Shown here in pieces: positions 40,380-48,461 of a stretch of 55,377 nt of DNA. The DNA is taken from the NCBI GenBank assembly GCA_024398935.1, contig JAKSIH010000015.1:1-55377 (forward strand), written 5' to 3'. Under the pieces are notes generated by a model. It did not search any database and was not told where the DNA came from. It worked only from the letters and a program-made list of their open reading frames with translations. Both the position numbers and the translations under genes were made by a program. Source of the DNA: Fibrobacter sp. (GTDB lineage Bacteria; Fibrobacterota; Fibrobacteria; Fibrobacterales; Fibrobacteraceae). Numbering within the stretch: position 1 is the first letter of the stretch; each line of letters opens with the position of its first letter.

Positions 40380-41201
40380 ATGGCTTTACGAGTTGGTCGA
40401 ATTCCTTTTTTGGTCTGTGCGCCCTTTTTTCACGATTTTCTAGGTCGTGAAGGTGAATTTCCCGATGTTGAATTTGTGGATGGGCCTCCCAGCGTCCATT
40501 GTGCCGGCCTGAAGGATGGCTCCATCCATCTATCTCCTGCGTCTTCCATAACTTTTGCGCAGAAGCCAGGTGCATTTGTACTTTCTCCGGAATTGTGTAC
40601 ATCCTGCTCTTTTGAGGTCCGTTCGGTTAAGTTATTCTCTAAAGTACAGATAAATTATCTTGATGGTCGGCGTGTCCGGATGACAGCGCAGAGTAGAACT
40701 TCCGTAAACCTCTTGCGCATTCTCCTGGAGCAGCGCTTCGGGGTAAGGCCGGAATATGCCGATGGCGCCTATCGGGAAGGTGATGACGCCTGTCTTTTGA
40801 TTGGGGATCAGGCGCTGGAGGAAAACGAGCGTCACCGGTTCCCACATGACTATGACCTGGGAACCCTTTGGCAGGAATGGCAGGAAGTGCCCTTCGTTTT
40901 TGGGGCATGGATTATTTCGAAGAGCGCATTGGAAGAGCCGCTGAAAAATACTTTGAAACGTTACATGGAGGCGACGAGGGTTAGCATTGAGCGGTTCAGG
41001 GAAAATCCGTCCAGGGCTTTGGACAAGTGGCTTGCCCGCTATCCGGTAAACCTGTCCCGCGAAGTGGTGGAGAACTACTATAGCGCCCTGGACTACCGTT
41101 TTACCGACGAAAGAAAAATTTCTCTGCAGCGTTTCTTTAGGCAAGCTCGGGAAATGAACTTGATTCAGGACGCTCCACCTCTGGAATTCCTGAAGGTCTA
41201 G
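40380..41201 (+). CDS. mqnA: Chorismate dehydratase of the futalosine menaquinone pathway
   Basis: A 273-residue enzyme with a periplasmic-binding-protein-like fold that dehydrates chorismate to 3-enolpyruvyl-benzoate, the first step of the futalosine route to menaquinone. Recognisable blocks: RVGRIPFLVCAPFFHDF at the N-terminus, LSPASSITFA, ACLLIGDQAL, and DLGTLWQEWQEVPFVFGAW. Presence of MqnA implies menaquinone made without the classical Men enzymes; fumarate respiration to succinate would need it. The other mqn genes are not in this window. It is read away from the small gene at 40003. Confidence 0.88.
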   Translation: MALRVGRIPFLVCAPFFHDFLGREGEFPDVEFVDGPPSVHCAGLKDGSIHLSPASSITFAQKPGAFVLSPELCTSCSFEVRSVKLFSKVQINYLDGRRVRMTAQSRTSVNLLRILLEQRFGVRPEYADGAYREGDDACLLIGDQALEENERHRFPHDYDLGTLWQEWQEVPFVFGAWIISKSALEEPLKNTLKRYMEATRVSIERFRENPSRALDKWLARYPVNLSREVVENYYSALDYRFTDERKISLQRFFRQAREMNLIQDAPPLEFLKV

Positions 41202-41272
41202 GAGCGCCGGGTTCTGCTGCGGGTAAGAAAAATTATATTTTAGCTGGTGTCTGGAAAGGGAAAAGGTTAAAT

Positions 41273-42133
41273 ATGGTTGAAGAAAAAATTTTAATCGTGG
41301 ACGACAATGTCGAAGTTCTGAACAGCACCAAGGAACTTTTGGAACAGGTTGGCTATAGCGTCATCTGCTGCCATTCCGGTGAAGACGCCCTTGACTTCCT
41401 GAATGAGAATCGGGTGGACCTGGTCCTTCTGGATATCAATATGCCGAACCTGAACGGGTTCGAAGTCTGCTTGCGGATTCGTCAGCGCTTTGCTCTGGAT
41501 GACCTGCCCATTATCTTCCTTACCAGTCGTGAAGATACGGATAGCATCACCAAGGGTTTCCATTCCGGTGCGTCCGACTTTATCAGCAAGAACGCCATTT
41601 CCGACATCCTGCTGGCCCGCGTGAATGTGCATATCCGCCTGTCCCGCGCATTGCGTCATCTTCGCGACATTTCCCTGACGGATGAAATGACCGGATGCTT
41701 CAATAGGCGTCATGGCGTGTATTCCCTGAGGGAATGGTTCTCCCGTTCCCATCGTTACGGGAACCAGTTCGCCTTGATCTATTTTGACATAAATGGCCTG
41801 AAGGTGGTGAATGACCGCTATGGCCATCAGGCGGGTGACCTGATGCTTCGCTCCGTGGTCAATGCGGTGAAGGGTTCCCTTCGCGAGTCCGATTTGCTGT
41901 TCCGCATGGGCGGTGACGAGTTCATGGTGATTTGTGCCGAGACGGACAAGAAGGGTGCCTTCAGTTGCGTTGAGCGAATGGAAAAGGCGGTGAACGAGAT
42001 TATCATCGTAGACCAGAAGGTTTCCTTTGCCTATGGCATTGCCCACTCTTCTGAAGACTATCCCGATATGGACGATATGCTCCACAGTGCGGACGTGTCC
42101 ATGTACGAATGCAAGAAAAAAATGAAGAAATGA
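41273..42133 (+). CDS. Response regulator with GGDEF output (diguanylate cyclase)
   Basis: A 286-residue protein. Receiver domain about 5-120 with acidic pair Asp10/Asp11, phospho-acceptor Asp54 (LVLLDINMPN), Thr in IIFLTSR and Lys in FISKN. GGDEF domain about 135-285: DEMTGCFNRRHGVY, YFDINGLKVVNDRYGHQAGD, then intact GGDEF at 213-217 (RMGGDEFMVI). An RESD stretch sits five residues before it, at the usual place of the inhibitory RxxD site. It should make c-di-GMP when phosphorylated by an unlinked kinase. An AAAAGG ribosome site precedes the ATG and a TATATT-like box lies about 40 bp upstream. Confidence 0.94.
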   Translation: MVEEKILIVDDNVEVLNSTKELLEQVGYSVICCHSGEDALDFLNENRVDLVLLDINMPNLNGFEVCLRIRQRFALDDLPIIFLTSREDTDSITKGFHSGASDFISKNAISDILLARVNVHIRLSRALRHLRDISLTDEMTGCFNRRHGVYSLREWFSRSHRYGNQFALIYFDINGLKVVNDRYGHQAGDLMLRSVVNAVKGSLRESDLLFRMGGDEFMVICAETDKKGAFSCVERMEKAVNEIIIVDQKVSFAYGIAHSSEDYPDMDDMLHSADVSMYECKKKMKK

Positions 42134-42138
42134 TTCAA

Positions 42139-42250
42139 GGGGGCTGCCGCCCCCCTGGACCCCCCAGAAAAATGTGCGGTCCAGTCGCAAGGCTCCTGTC
42201 CCTTCCTTTTTCAGTATGAGTGGCGCTGAAGCGCCTACTCATATTTTTTT
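42139..42250 (+). repeat. R4 repeat, copy 1 (includes a terminator)
   Basis: GGGGGCTGCCGCCCCCCTGG-ACCCCCCA at the start and ATGAGTGGCGCTGAAGCGCC at the end, about 110 bp. A second copy lies at 51289-51399. Both begin 5-8 bp after the stop codon of a plus-strand gene. Confidence 0.7.
42216..42250 (+). terminator. Intrinsic terminator in R4 copy 1
   Basis: ATGAGT-GGCGCT / AGCGCC-TACTCAT stem with GA loop, followed by ATTTTTTTT. It closes the response-regulator transcript. Confidence 0.85.
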
Positions 42251-42364
42251 TAGGGGAAAAATATGGATTATTTGAAAAAAGGTTACTAGATGAAATTTTA
42301 TGGCTGATTTGGTAACCTTGGAAAATATTTTTTGATGAAAACAAATGTTTTTATTGTGTATAAA

Positions 42365-42418
42365 CTAAAAAATAGGTTACTAAACAGCACTTGGGATGTG
42401 CTTTAGTAACCTATTTGA
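42365..42418 (-). terminator. Long-stem terminator after the KDPG aldolase gene
   Basis: A perfect 14-bp outer stem AATAGGTTACTAAA / TTTAGTAACCTATT (42371-42384 and 42402-42415) encloses a smaller GCAC/GTGC stem; on the minus strand it ends in TTTTTTAG. A second GGTTAC ... GTAACC hairpin lies at 42279-42319. The rest of the gap is AT-rich without a gene. Confidence 0.82.
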
Positions 42419-42433
42419 GAGAATTGAAACGGA

Positions 42434-43081
42434 TTAGAGTGTTTTAAGTGCTGTACGGACGGCGTCCAGGAGCTCTGTCAGGCGGCGGGCGATTTCGTCC
42501 CAGTTGCCTTCCTGCATGAGCTTGGCGCTGAAGATGCTCCCGCCAAAGGCCAGCAGGTTGGCGCCTGCCTTCAGGTATTCTCCAGCATTGTCGGCGTTCA
42601 CGCCGCTGCAGGCGAGAAGCGGGATGTCGCGGAAGGGACCGCGGAGCGCCTTGATGTACTTGGGGCCGCCGACGCAATCCACCGGGAAAATCTTTACGGC
42701 GGTTGCACCCAGGTCGTATGCCTTCTGGACTTCTGTGGGGGTGAGCGCCCCTGGAATGATGGGCGTTCTGGAAGAAGCTGCGATGCGGATAATGTTACTG
42801 CGGGTGTTGGGCGTCACGATGAAGTTCGCCCCTGCATGGAGGGCCGCCTCCAGGTCGCTGTCATGGCGGACGGTTCCCGCGCCTACGGTAATGCCGTAGG
42901 GCTTGCAAGCATCCTTCAGGCGGGTAATGATTTCTGCTGCACCTGCGGTGTTCATGGTGACTTCGATTGCCTTGAGGCCACAGCTGGCGGCAGTCTTTGC
43001 GCAAAGTTCCTCGGATCCCTTGGGGATGTCGCGGAGGATGCCGATGACCGGCATGTCTTTTAAAGATTCAAGAAATTCCAT
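42434..43081 (-). CDS. eda: KHG/KDPG aldolase
   Basis: A 215-residue class I aldolase that splits 2-keto-3-deoxy-6-phosphogluconate (and 4-hydroxy-2-oxoglutarate) to pyruvate plus glyceraldehyde-3-phosphate or glyoxylate. Catalytic Glu40 is in AIEVTMNT and the Schiff-base Lys in TAVKIFPVD; GAGTV, TPNTRSNIIR and PGALTPTEV are the substrate loops. No kdgK or edd gene is adjacent, so the step probably serves uronate or keto-acid breakdown from pectin-type sugars (inference). A TATATTTG -10-like box sits about 10 bp before the ATG, which implies a very short leader. Confidence 0.94.
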   Translation of the reverse strand: MEFLESLKDMPVIGILRDIPKGSEELCAKTAASCGLKAIEVTMNTAGAAEIITRLKDACKPYGITVGAGTVRHDSDLEAALHAGANFIVTPNTRSNIIRIAASSRTPIIPGALTPTEVQKAYDLGATAVKIFPVDCVGGPKYIKALRGPFRDIPLLACSGVNADNAGEYLKAGANLLAFGGSIFSAKLMQEGNWDEIARRLTELLDAVRTALKTL

Positions 43082-43250
43082 ACCTCAAATATACAAGAAA
43101 AAAATGCCCGAGGGAAGGAAAAATGAGATGAAGTTTTGGAGATTGAGTTTTTTCTTTTTACAACAGAAACGAAAAATTCCATAAAGTGTAAAGGATGTGT
43201 GGGGTGTTCCAGAGGGCTTCTCTTGCACTGTATTTATTTATATTTCGAGC

Positions 43251-44528
43251 ATGAATTTGTTCAAGTACATTCTTGTTTCCGTGGCGACACTGGCCGGCAC
43301 CGGCATGGCAGACCTTGATTCCTTTGTCCCCAAATCCTATTCCGCCGGATATGGCACTGAACTTGTGATTTCCAAGAAGTCCGGTTTCTGGCTTAAAATA
43401 GACGTGGTGGGTGACTATGGTCATACCTGTTCATTCAACGGTAAAATCCTGGACCATCGCGCTACGGATGCGGAGAGCGGTTGCTATGTCGATATTCGCC
43501 AGGTCACGAAGGACTCTGTGGTCACGATGGTGGACGATCCCATATGCGGCTGTGGCATGCGGGTTTCCGGAATGCTTGGCGGAAACTGGAGTACCGGCTA
43601 TAAGCGCTGCGACCTGAAGAAGACCAATCGCGAATTCCTGAAATTGTACAAGAAAAAGGATTATGGTGCCGCTGCCGGTATTTTGACATCCTTCCTGGAT
43701 CAGTGCGGAAAATACATTGACTATGCGGATCGGGACCGGGTTTACAATGACCTTGCCATTACGCGATTCCATGACATTGATCGCGAGGGCTGTCGAGAAG
43801 CGGTCAAGAGTACGATGCTGTATAGCGTCATGGATTCCCTGGAAAATTTCGAGGAAGATTTCCAGAAGGGTCTGAAAAGCGAGAACTGGTTTCAACGGGA
43901 TTTTTTTGAAGGCTACAAGAAGCTGGGACCTGCAATCTACTACAACTATAATCTCTGCCAGGATCCGATTACGCTGAAGGATCCCCGTGATGGAAAGACT
44001 TACGAAACCGTTCGGATTGATAATCAGGTCTGGATGTCTGAAAACTTGAACTACGCGTCGGAAAAAAGTTTTTGCTATGACAATGAGCAGGCGCTCTGCG
44101 ACCGCTATGGCCGTCTATACACTTGGGATGATGCCCTGACTGCATGTCCCGAAGGTTGGCGTCTCCCTACGAAGGAGGACTTTCTTAAGCTTATCAAGAA
44201 GGCTGGTGGAAAGCGGAGTAAACGGGATCCTGCCTCCTGGCTCAATGCGGGAAAGGCCCTGAAATCTGAGGCGGGTTGGTTCTATGAAGGTAAGTCCCGA
44301 CATAACGGCAAGAACACTCTAGGCTTTAACGCCCTTTCTGCAGGTGAGCGAAGCACCACAGGGGAATTCGAGAATTTTGCAACCTGGACCAACTTCTGGT
44401 CTTCCACTCAGGGCGACCTGGAATCCTCTGCGGAAACCATGGGACTTCATGCCCTGGGCGATGATGCCATGCAGGGAGGCAGTACCAAGACTTACGGCTT
44501 CTCGGTTCGCTGTATCATGAATAAATAA
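43251..44528 (+). CDS. Secreted FISUMP-domain protein
   Basis: A 425-residue secreted protein. The start at 43251 gives a signal peptide (MNLFKYILVSVATLAGTGMA). Residues about 25-240 form an unknown N-terminal region with Cys pairs (CGCGMRVSG, YKRCDLKK) and helical repeats. Residues about 245-425 are one FISUMP domain: DPRDGKTYETVRIDNQVWM, SENLNYA, CYDNEQALCDRYGRLYTWDD, CPEGWRLPTKEDF and FSVRCIMNK. It is followed within 16 bp by the first 178-bp element, and the terminator that probably belonged to it now lies 2.7 kb away at 47212. The domain function is unknown. Confidence 0.88.
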   Translation: MNLFKYILVSVATLAGTGMADLDSFVPKSYSAGYGTELVISKKSGFWLKIDVVGDYGHTCSFNGKILDHRATDAESGCYVDIRQVTKDSVVTMVDDPICGCGMRVSGMLGGNWSTGYKRCDLKKTNREFLKLYKKKDYGAAAGILTSFLDQCGKYIDYADRDRVYNDLAITRFHDIDREGCREAVKSTMLYSVMDSLENFEEDFQKGLKSENWFQRDFFEGYKKLGPAIYYNYNLCQDPITLKDPRDGKTYETVRIDNQVWMSENLNYASEKSFCYDNEQALCDRYGRLYTWDDALTACPEGWRLPTKEDFLKLIKKAGGKRSKRDPASWLNAGKALKSEAGWFYEGKSRHNGKNTLGFNALSAGERSTTGEFENFATWTNFWSSTQGDLESSAETMGLHALGDDAMQGGSTKTYGFSVRCIMNK

Positions 44529-44543
44529 CTGGTCAAAATTTAA

Positions 44544-44721
44544 AGCTCTGCTAGGCGTAAACGTGCGCTTAGCAAATAAGTTGTAATTTGTAAGCCCGTT
44601 GACCTACTGTATTATTACTGCACAAATGTAACTTATAACCTGCCCTGTCGGTTCGTTTCACAAGCATTTTTACAGTAATTTCGCAGCTTAGGCGCCACGC
44701 AAGCAATTATCTAGCAGAGCT
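44544..44721 (+). mobile_element. 178-bp element E, copy 1
   Basis: A non-coding element with 11-bp inverted ends (AGCTCTGCTAG ... CTAGCAGAGCT) and weaker inverted similarity further in (GCGCTTAGC near the left end, GCTTAGGCGC near the right). It is identical by eye to copy 2 at 47020 and in the same orientation. Left flank AAATTTAA and right flank ATAAATAT differ; each matches the opposite outer or inner flank of copy 2. The size and ends fit a MITE moved by an unlinked transposase with 8-bp target duplication. The rest of 44722-44868 is the leader of the next gene. Confidence 0.85.
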
Positions 44722-44811
44722 ATAAATATAAGCCATTTTTTTTGCCGTGGTAAAGGAAAGTTTACAAATGTGTTCTTTTTCTTCGTCGAAAGTGATGGTT
44801 TACAACTTTTA

Positions 44812-44844
44812 CCAAATTGTTTAGATTTGTTTACGTCAATTTGG
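44812..44844 (+). promoter_or_regulatory. Inverted repeat before the FISUMP-like pseudogene
   Basis: CCAAATTG (44812-44819) and CAATTTGG (44837-44844) form a perfect 8-bp inverted repeat with a 17-bp spacer, ending 24 bp before the ATG at 44869. Several TTTACAAA/TTTGTAAA-like words surround it. It looks like an operator or promoter region. Confidence 0.4.
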
Positions 44845-44868
44845 TTTGTAAATAAAGAGGTAGTGTGT

Positions 44869-45394
44869 ATGAGAAAGTTCCTGGTTCCGGCTGTTGGTGT
44901 GGCCGCCCTTCTGACCGCCTGTGGTGACGAAACCCGTTACACTCCGGTCTCTGTGACCAACGAGAACGTGCCTGTGGTGGGCAAGTTGGACAAGAGTACG
45001 GTCTGCGACAAGGATGCCGATGGCAAGATTCTTTATGTCAGGGATAAGGCTTCTTACTTCCTTTGCGATGGTGACGAATGGGTTGCCCTCACTCCGGAAG
45101 GTGAAATCGATACGGTTAAGGTCCGCGATACTGTGAAGGTCCACGATACGGTTTCTGTTTCTAAGGGTGACTCCAAGGTAGATACTGTGGTTGTGCTGCA
45201 GCCCGATTTGGTTGGAGCCTTCCTCCTCTAGTGTTGCCCCTGCCAGTTCTGCCGCCTATGGTCGTTTGCCGTTTCGAGAAACTACCATGGGATCCGAGAA
45301 ACCCTTTGCCATGGGTCCCTTCGTGTCGGGCGATAATTTTTATGCGGGTGTAATGTACTCGTCTTATTCGTATTCTGTTCGCTGCGTCAAGTAA
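44869..45394 (+). pseudogene. Broken FISUMP-type lipoprotein gene
   Basis: The first frame (44869-45231) encodes a lipoprotein start: MRKFLVPAVGVAALLTACGD with lipobox LTAC, then a Cys-rich module (STVCDKDADGKILYVRDKAS) and a VKVRDTVKVHDTV spacer. It then stops. The continuation is in another frame (about 45205-45394): a Ser-rich linker SSSSVAPASSA and a short remnant ending YSYSVRCVK, the typical FISUMP terminus. A frameshift near 45185-45215 and loss of most of the FISUMP domain explain the pattern. The gene lies wholly within the segment bounded by the two E elements. A truncated 120-residue lipoprotein might still be made. Confidence 0.8.
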
Positions 45395-45416
45395 GGCTTT
45401 GAATTTTACGGCATTT

Positions 45417-45444
45417 AAAAAGGCTCCCGTAGGGGAGCCTTTTC
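45417..45444. terminator. Bidirectional terminator inside the E-bounded segment
   Basis: AAAAGGCTCCC-GTA-GGGGAGCCTTTT, A-rich left and T-rich right, between the pseudogene and the convergent Cys-rich gene. Confidence 0.88.
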
Positions 45445-45462
45445 TATTTGGATCTAAACATC

Positions 45463-46992
45463 TTATTCGCAAGCCCGGTTGTCTTCGTTCAAGAAGGTTC
45501 CTTCCGGGCATTTGTAGCATCCGGACCAAAGTCCCAGATATTCTGTTGCCGGGTCCTTTGTGGTGGGAACCTTGACTCGATTCATGATTTTAGATTCCTT
45601 GCTTCCGTCTTCATTGAATTTGATGAAACGGACCTTTGAATCTTCCTTTCCGCGGACATAGCGCTGCATGGCTTCATCGCTCAGTTTATAGGGTTCGCAA
45701 TCCTTGCAGGGGGCTTTGGTGATTACTTCGCCGGCGTTCATGATTTTCCAACCTTCTTCATCAAGTTTAGAGACCTTTTCGGCTTCGATAATCCAGCATT
45801 GGCTGCTGGCTTCGGCTCCGGTAGGCCAGGGGCGGCATTCGCCTTTAGCGTTATCATTGGAGTAGCCATCGTTGCACTGGTAGTACTTCTTTTCAGGATC
45901 AGCTCCAGTGACTTCATGGGTGTTGGCGGGAGTTGTAGAACATTCGCCATCAAAGCTTTCTCCGTTGCGAATGAAGTTTTCGCCATCCTGGCATTGCTTA
46001 CGGCAACCGGTGATTTGCTTGTTTGCCGTATCAATGGAGTCGGGGATAAATCCTTCTACGCACTTGTAGCTTTCGCCTTCGGCCACGGCATTCTGGGGGA
46101 TTGCTTCGCAGGCCATTGCTTCGGTGCTAACTCCTGAAACTTCAACGTTTTTCTTGTAGTATCCCCTGCGGCAGGTGGTTGTACTGGGGACGCATGTGAC
46201 TTCGTTGCCGTTTCCATTGCCAATATACGGGATGTCGCCTTTTTTGCAGTAGCTGGTGTTATTGTCTTTGCAAATGTAACCCTTGGTTTTTCCTTCTACG
46301 TCGCTGATCTCGTTGGCGGCGCATTTCTTTGCTTCCTTGATTTTTTCGTTGAGTTTTTCTCGCTCTTCCATGTCGGTGCAAAGATCTGCTTCCAAGTTAG
46401 ATATGATGAATGCACCCATTGCCTGGGCGAAGGAGCGGGTGTCGTTGGTCAATGCGGCGGAGATAAGGTATGCTTGAAGGAGTGACTCGCCTTCGTAAGT
46501 GTATTTCTGTGCTGCTTCAGCATCGAAACCATGTGTGTAGTTGAAGGCTGGCAGTTTGTAGTCGTATTTTTTGCTGCCCATATTGATAAGTAAGGACAGG
46601 GACTGTTCTAAGAGCGGGCAGCCTGCTCCTGCACATTTGACGCTTCCTTTGAACCAGAATGCGTTCTTTTCATGGGTGATTTTTGATTCTTCTATCACGT
46701 AGTAGCTCTGGCCAGTAAGTGTATATTCGCTATCCTTGGCGGTCCAGTTGGCGATCACGTAGTTTTCGCCGAAATCACCCTTGGCGGTAGAAAACTTAAC
46801 TTTGGCTTTTACATTTTTATCGGTGCAGGTTTTGCCCGCGAAGAATGTGGGGCAACCCAGGGTATAACCTTTTTTCTCAGGATCCATGGATGGGTAGGCG
46901 CACTTGTTCTGCTTAAATAGGTCCAAATCCTTGTTGGGGGCGGCAAATGCGGCTAAAGCGAGAGAAAGAACGATTAATGATGCTTTTTTCAT
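45463..46992 (-). CDS. Secreted Cys-rich protein of unknown function
   Basis: A 509-residue protein with signal peptide MKKASLIVLSLALAAFAA. Residues about 20-230 are a beta-rich domain with a few Cys (NKCAYPSM, LGCPTFFAGKTC). From about 235 to the end there are many Cys in short spaced modules (CRRGYYKKN, CVEGFIPDS, CNDGYSNDN, CPEGTFLNEDNRACE), reminiscent of EGF- or GCC2/GCC3-type repeats, and the protein ends with one such module. It is likely extracellular and disulphide-bonded. The gene lies inside the E-bounded segment, and its TATATTTA -10-like box overlaps the 8-bp flank of E copy 2. Not recognised as a known family. Confidence 0.82.
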   Translation of the reverse strand: MKKASLIVLSLALAAFAAPNKDLDLFKQNKCAYPSMDPEKKGYTLGCPTFFAGKTCTDKNVKAKVKFSTAKGDFGENYVIANWTAKDSEYTLTGQSYYVIEESKITHEKNAFWFKGSVKCAGAGCPLLEQSLSLLINMGSKKYDYKLPAFNYTHGFDAEAAQKYTYEGESLLQAYLISAALTNDTRSFAQAMGAFIISNLEADLCTDMEEREKLNEKIKEAKKCAANEISDVEGKTKGYICKDNNTSYCKKGDIPYIGNGNGNEVTCVPSTTTCRRGYYKKNVEVSGVSTEAMACEAIPQNAVAEGESYKCVEGFIPDSIDTANKQITGCRKQCQDGENFIRNGESFDGECSTTPANTHEVTGADPEKKYYQCNDGYSNDNAKGECRPWPTGAEASSQCWIIEAEKVSKLDEEGWKIMNAGEVITKAPCKDCEPYKLSDEAMQRYVRGKEDSKVRFIKFNEDGSKESKIMNRVKVPTTKDPATEYLGLWSGCYKCPEGTFLNEDNRACE

Positions 46993-47019
46993 CTATACAC
47001 CTCTGTTTTTTATAAATAT

Positions 47020-47197
47020 AGCTCTGCTAGGCGTAAACGTGCGCTTAGCAAATAAGTTGTAATTTGTAAGCCCGTTGACCTACTGTATTATTACTGCACA
47101 AATGTAACTTATAACCTGCCCTGTCGGTTCGTTTCACAAGCATTTTTACAGTAATTTCGCAGCTTAGGCGCCACGCAAGCAATTATCTAGCAGAGCT
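47020..47197 (+). mobile_element. 178-bp element E, copy 2
   Basis: The same 178 bp as copy 1, same orientation. Left flank ATAAATAT equals the right flank of copy 1; right flank AAATTTAA equals the left flank of copy 1. Both 8-bp words touch the element ends exactly. The remaining 47198-47255 holds only a terminator. Confidence 0.85.
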
Positions 47198-47211
47198 AAA
47201 TTTAAAGAGAG

Positions 47212-47239
47212 AAGATGGGCGCAAAGTCCATCTTTTTTT
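47212..47239 (+). terminator. Plus-strand terminator stranded behind E copy 2
   Basis: AAGATGG / CCATCTT stem followed by seven Ts. The T run is on the plus strand, so it ends plus-strand transcripts, yet the nearest downstream-reading gene is the FISUMP gene ending at 44528. It probably belonged to that gene before the insertion. Confidence 0.75.
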
Positions 47240-47255
47240 GTTGCATTGACGACGG

Positions 47256-48461
47256 CTACTCGAAACGCAGGGCTTCGATAGGGTCCAGCCGACTTGCCTT
47301 GCGGGCGGGATACCAGCCGAAAAATACGCCTGTGGCAAAGCAGACGCCAAAGCTTACGATGACGCTTGTGGCAGAGACTTTCATGGGCCAGTTTAGAACA
47401 TTCCTCACGATTTCAGAAGCGCCGATGCCCAGGGCAATTCCGATGAGGCCGCCAAGCAAACTGATCATTACAGATTCGAAAAGGAACTGCAAAAGAATGT
47501 CGCGGCCCCGGGCACCGATGGCCATGCGAAGCCCGATTTCCTTGGTGCGTTCTGTAACGGAGACATACATGATGTTCATGATGCCGATGCCGCCTACGAA
47601 CAGGCTGATTCCTGCAATGACCGTAAGGACCAGGGACAGCATGTCGGAAGTGTTGGTCATCATGGTGATCATCTCTTCCTGGGTAAAGACGCGGAAGGGG
47701 TCCATGGGCTTTGTCCACTGGCGCCGTTCCTTCAGGATGCCCATGATTTCTTCCGTAGCTTTTTCGGCGTATCCTTCGCCGATGGTATTTGCAAAAATCT
47801 GACGGATTTCCGTGGTGGCGTTAAAGCGCTTCATCACCGTCTGGTAGGGGGCGAAAATAATGTCGTCCTGGTCCTGCCCGAAGTCGCCGCTGCCCTTTGC
47901 CTTTAGGGTGCCGATTACCTTTAACGGGATGCTTTTATACCGGATGGTTTTCCCGATGGGGTTTCCTTCGGGGAACAGGTTTCTAACGACGGTCTGACCG
48001 ATGACGCAGACTTTTGCGATGCGGTCTGCCTCGTCGTCAAACATGACGCCTTCGTCAATTTCGTAGTTGCGAATCCTGAGATAGTCCGCAGAAATTCCGC
48101 TAAGGGCTGTGGGGGAGTTGTTGTTTCCTACGATTGCCTGCCCGCCGGAAGTAATCATGGGGGAGACCGCGTCAATGTACTGGGCCTCCGTGCGCAGGGC
48201 GATGATGTCGGCCTCTTCCAGGGAGACTGCCGATTCTGTCTGGACGCCGCCTCGACGGTCCCGGTTGGGAGAGATGATGATGGCGTTTGTACCCATGGAG
48301 GTCATCTGGTCCTTGATGGACTGCTTGGAGCCTTCGCCCATGGCCACCATGGCAATGACTGCTGCCACACCGATGACGATGCCCAGCACCGAAAGGAAGG
48401 TCCGCATGCGGTTGCGGAACAAAGCCTTCAGCGCAATTTTCATTAAGCTAAACGGACTCAT
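47256..48461 (-). CDS. MacB-type ABC transporter permease
   Basis: A 401-residue FtsX/MacB-family permease. One N-terminal helix (KALFRNRMRTFLSVLGIVIGVAAVIAMVAMGEG, about 11-42), a periplasmic MacB core (about 50-270: TSMGTNAIIISPNRDR, VIGQTVVRNLFPEGNPIGKTI), then three C-terminal helices (VLTVIAGISLFVGGIGIMNIM, ILLQFLFESVMISLLGGLIG and VSFGVCFATGVFFGWYPARK). MacB proteins are mechanotransmission exporters driven by ATP in the cytoplasm. Its start overlaps the stop of the ATPase gene (ATGA), so the two are one unit. No MacA adaptor or TolC lies beside them; the TolC at 26877 could serve. Confidence 0.93.
   Translation of the reverse strand: MSPFSLMKIALKALFRNRMRTFLSVLGIVIGVAAVIAMVAMGEGSKQSIKDQMTSMGTNAIIISPNRDRRGGVQTESAVSLEEADIIALRTEAQYIDAVSPMITSGGQAIVGNNNSPTALSGISADYLRIRNYEIDEGVMFDDEADRIAKVCVIGQTVVRNLFPEGNPIGKTIRYKSIPLKVIGTLKAKGSGDFGQDQDDIIFAPYQTVMKRFNATTEIRQIFANTIGEGYAEKATEEIMGILKERRQWTKPMDPFRVFTQEEMITMMTNTSDMLSLVLTVIAGISLFVGGIGIMNIMYVSVTERTKEIGLRMAIGARGRDILLQFLFESVMISLLGGLIGIALGIGASEIVRNVLNWPMKVSATSVIVSFGVCFATGVFFGWYPARKASRLDPIEALRFE

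Noticed and set aside
42270..42420. T-box or riboswitch suggested by the repeated GGTTAC/GTAACC hairpins
   Set aside because: They lie downstream of both flanking genes (convergent), and the second one ends in a T run on the minus strand, so a terminator is the simpler reading.
44544..47197. E elements as integron attC sites with a gene-cassette array
   Set aside because: There are no attC core sites, no integrase gene, and the exact 8-bp flank exchange is better explained by transposition or circle integration.
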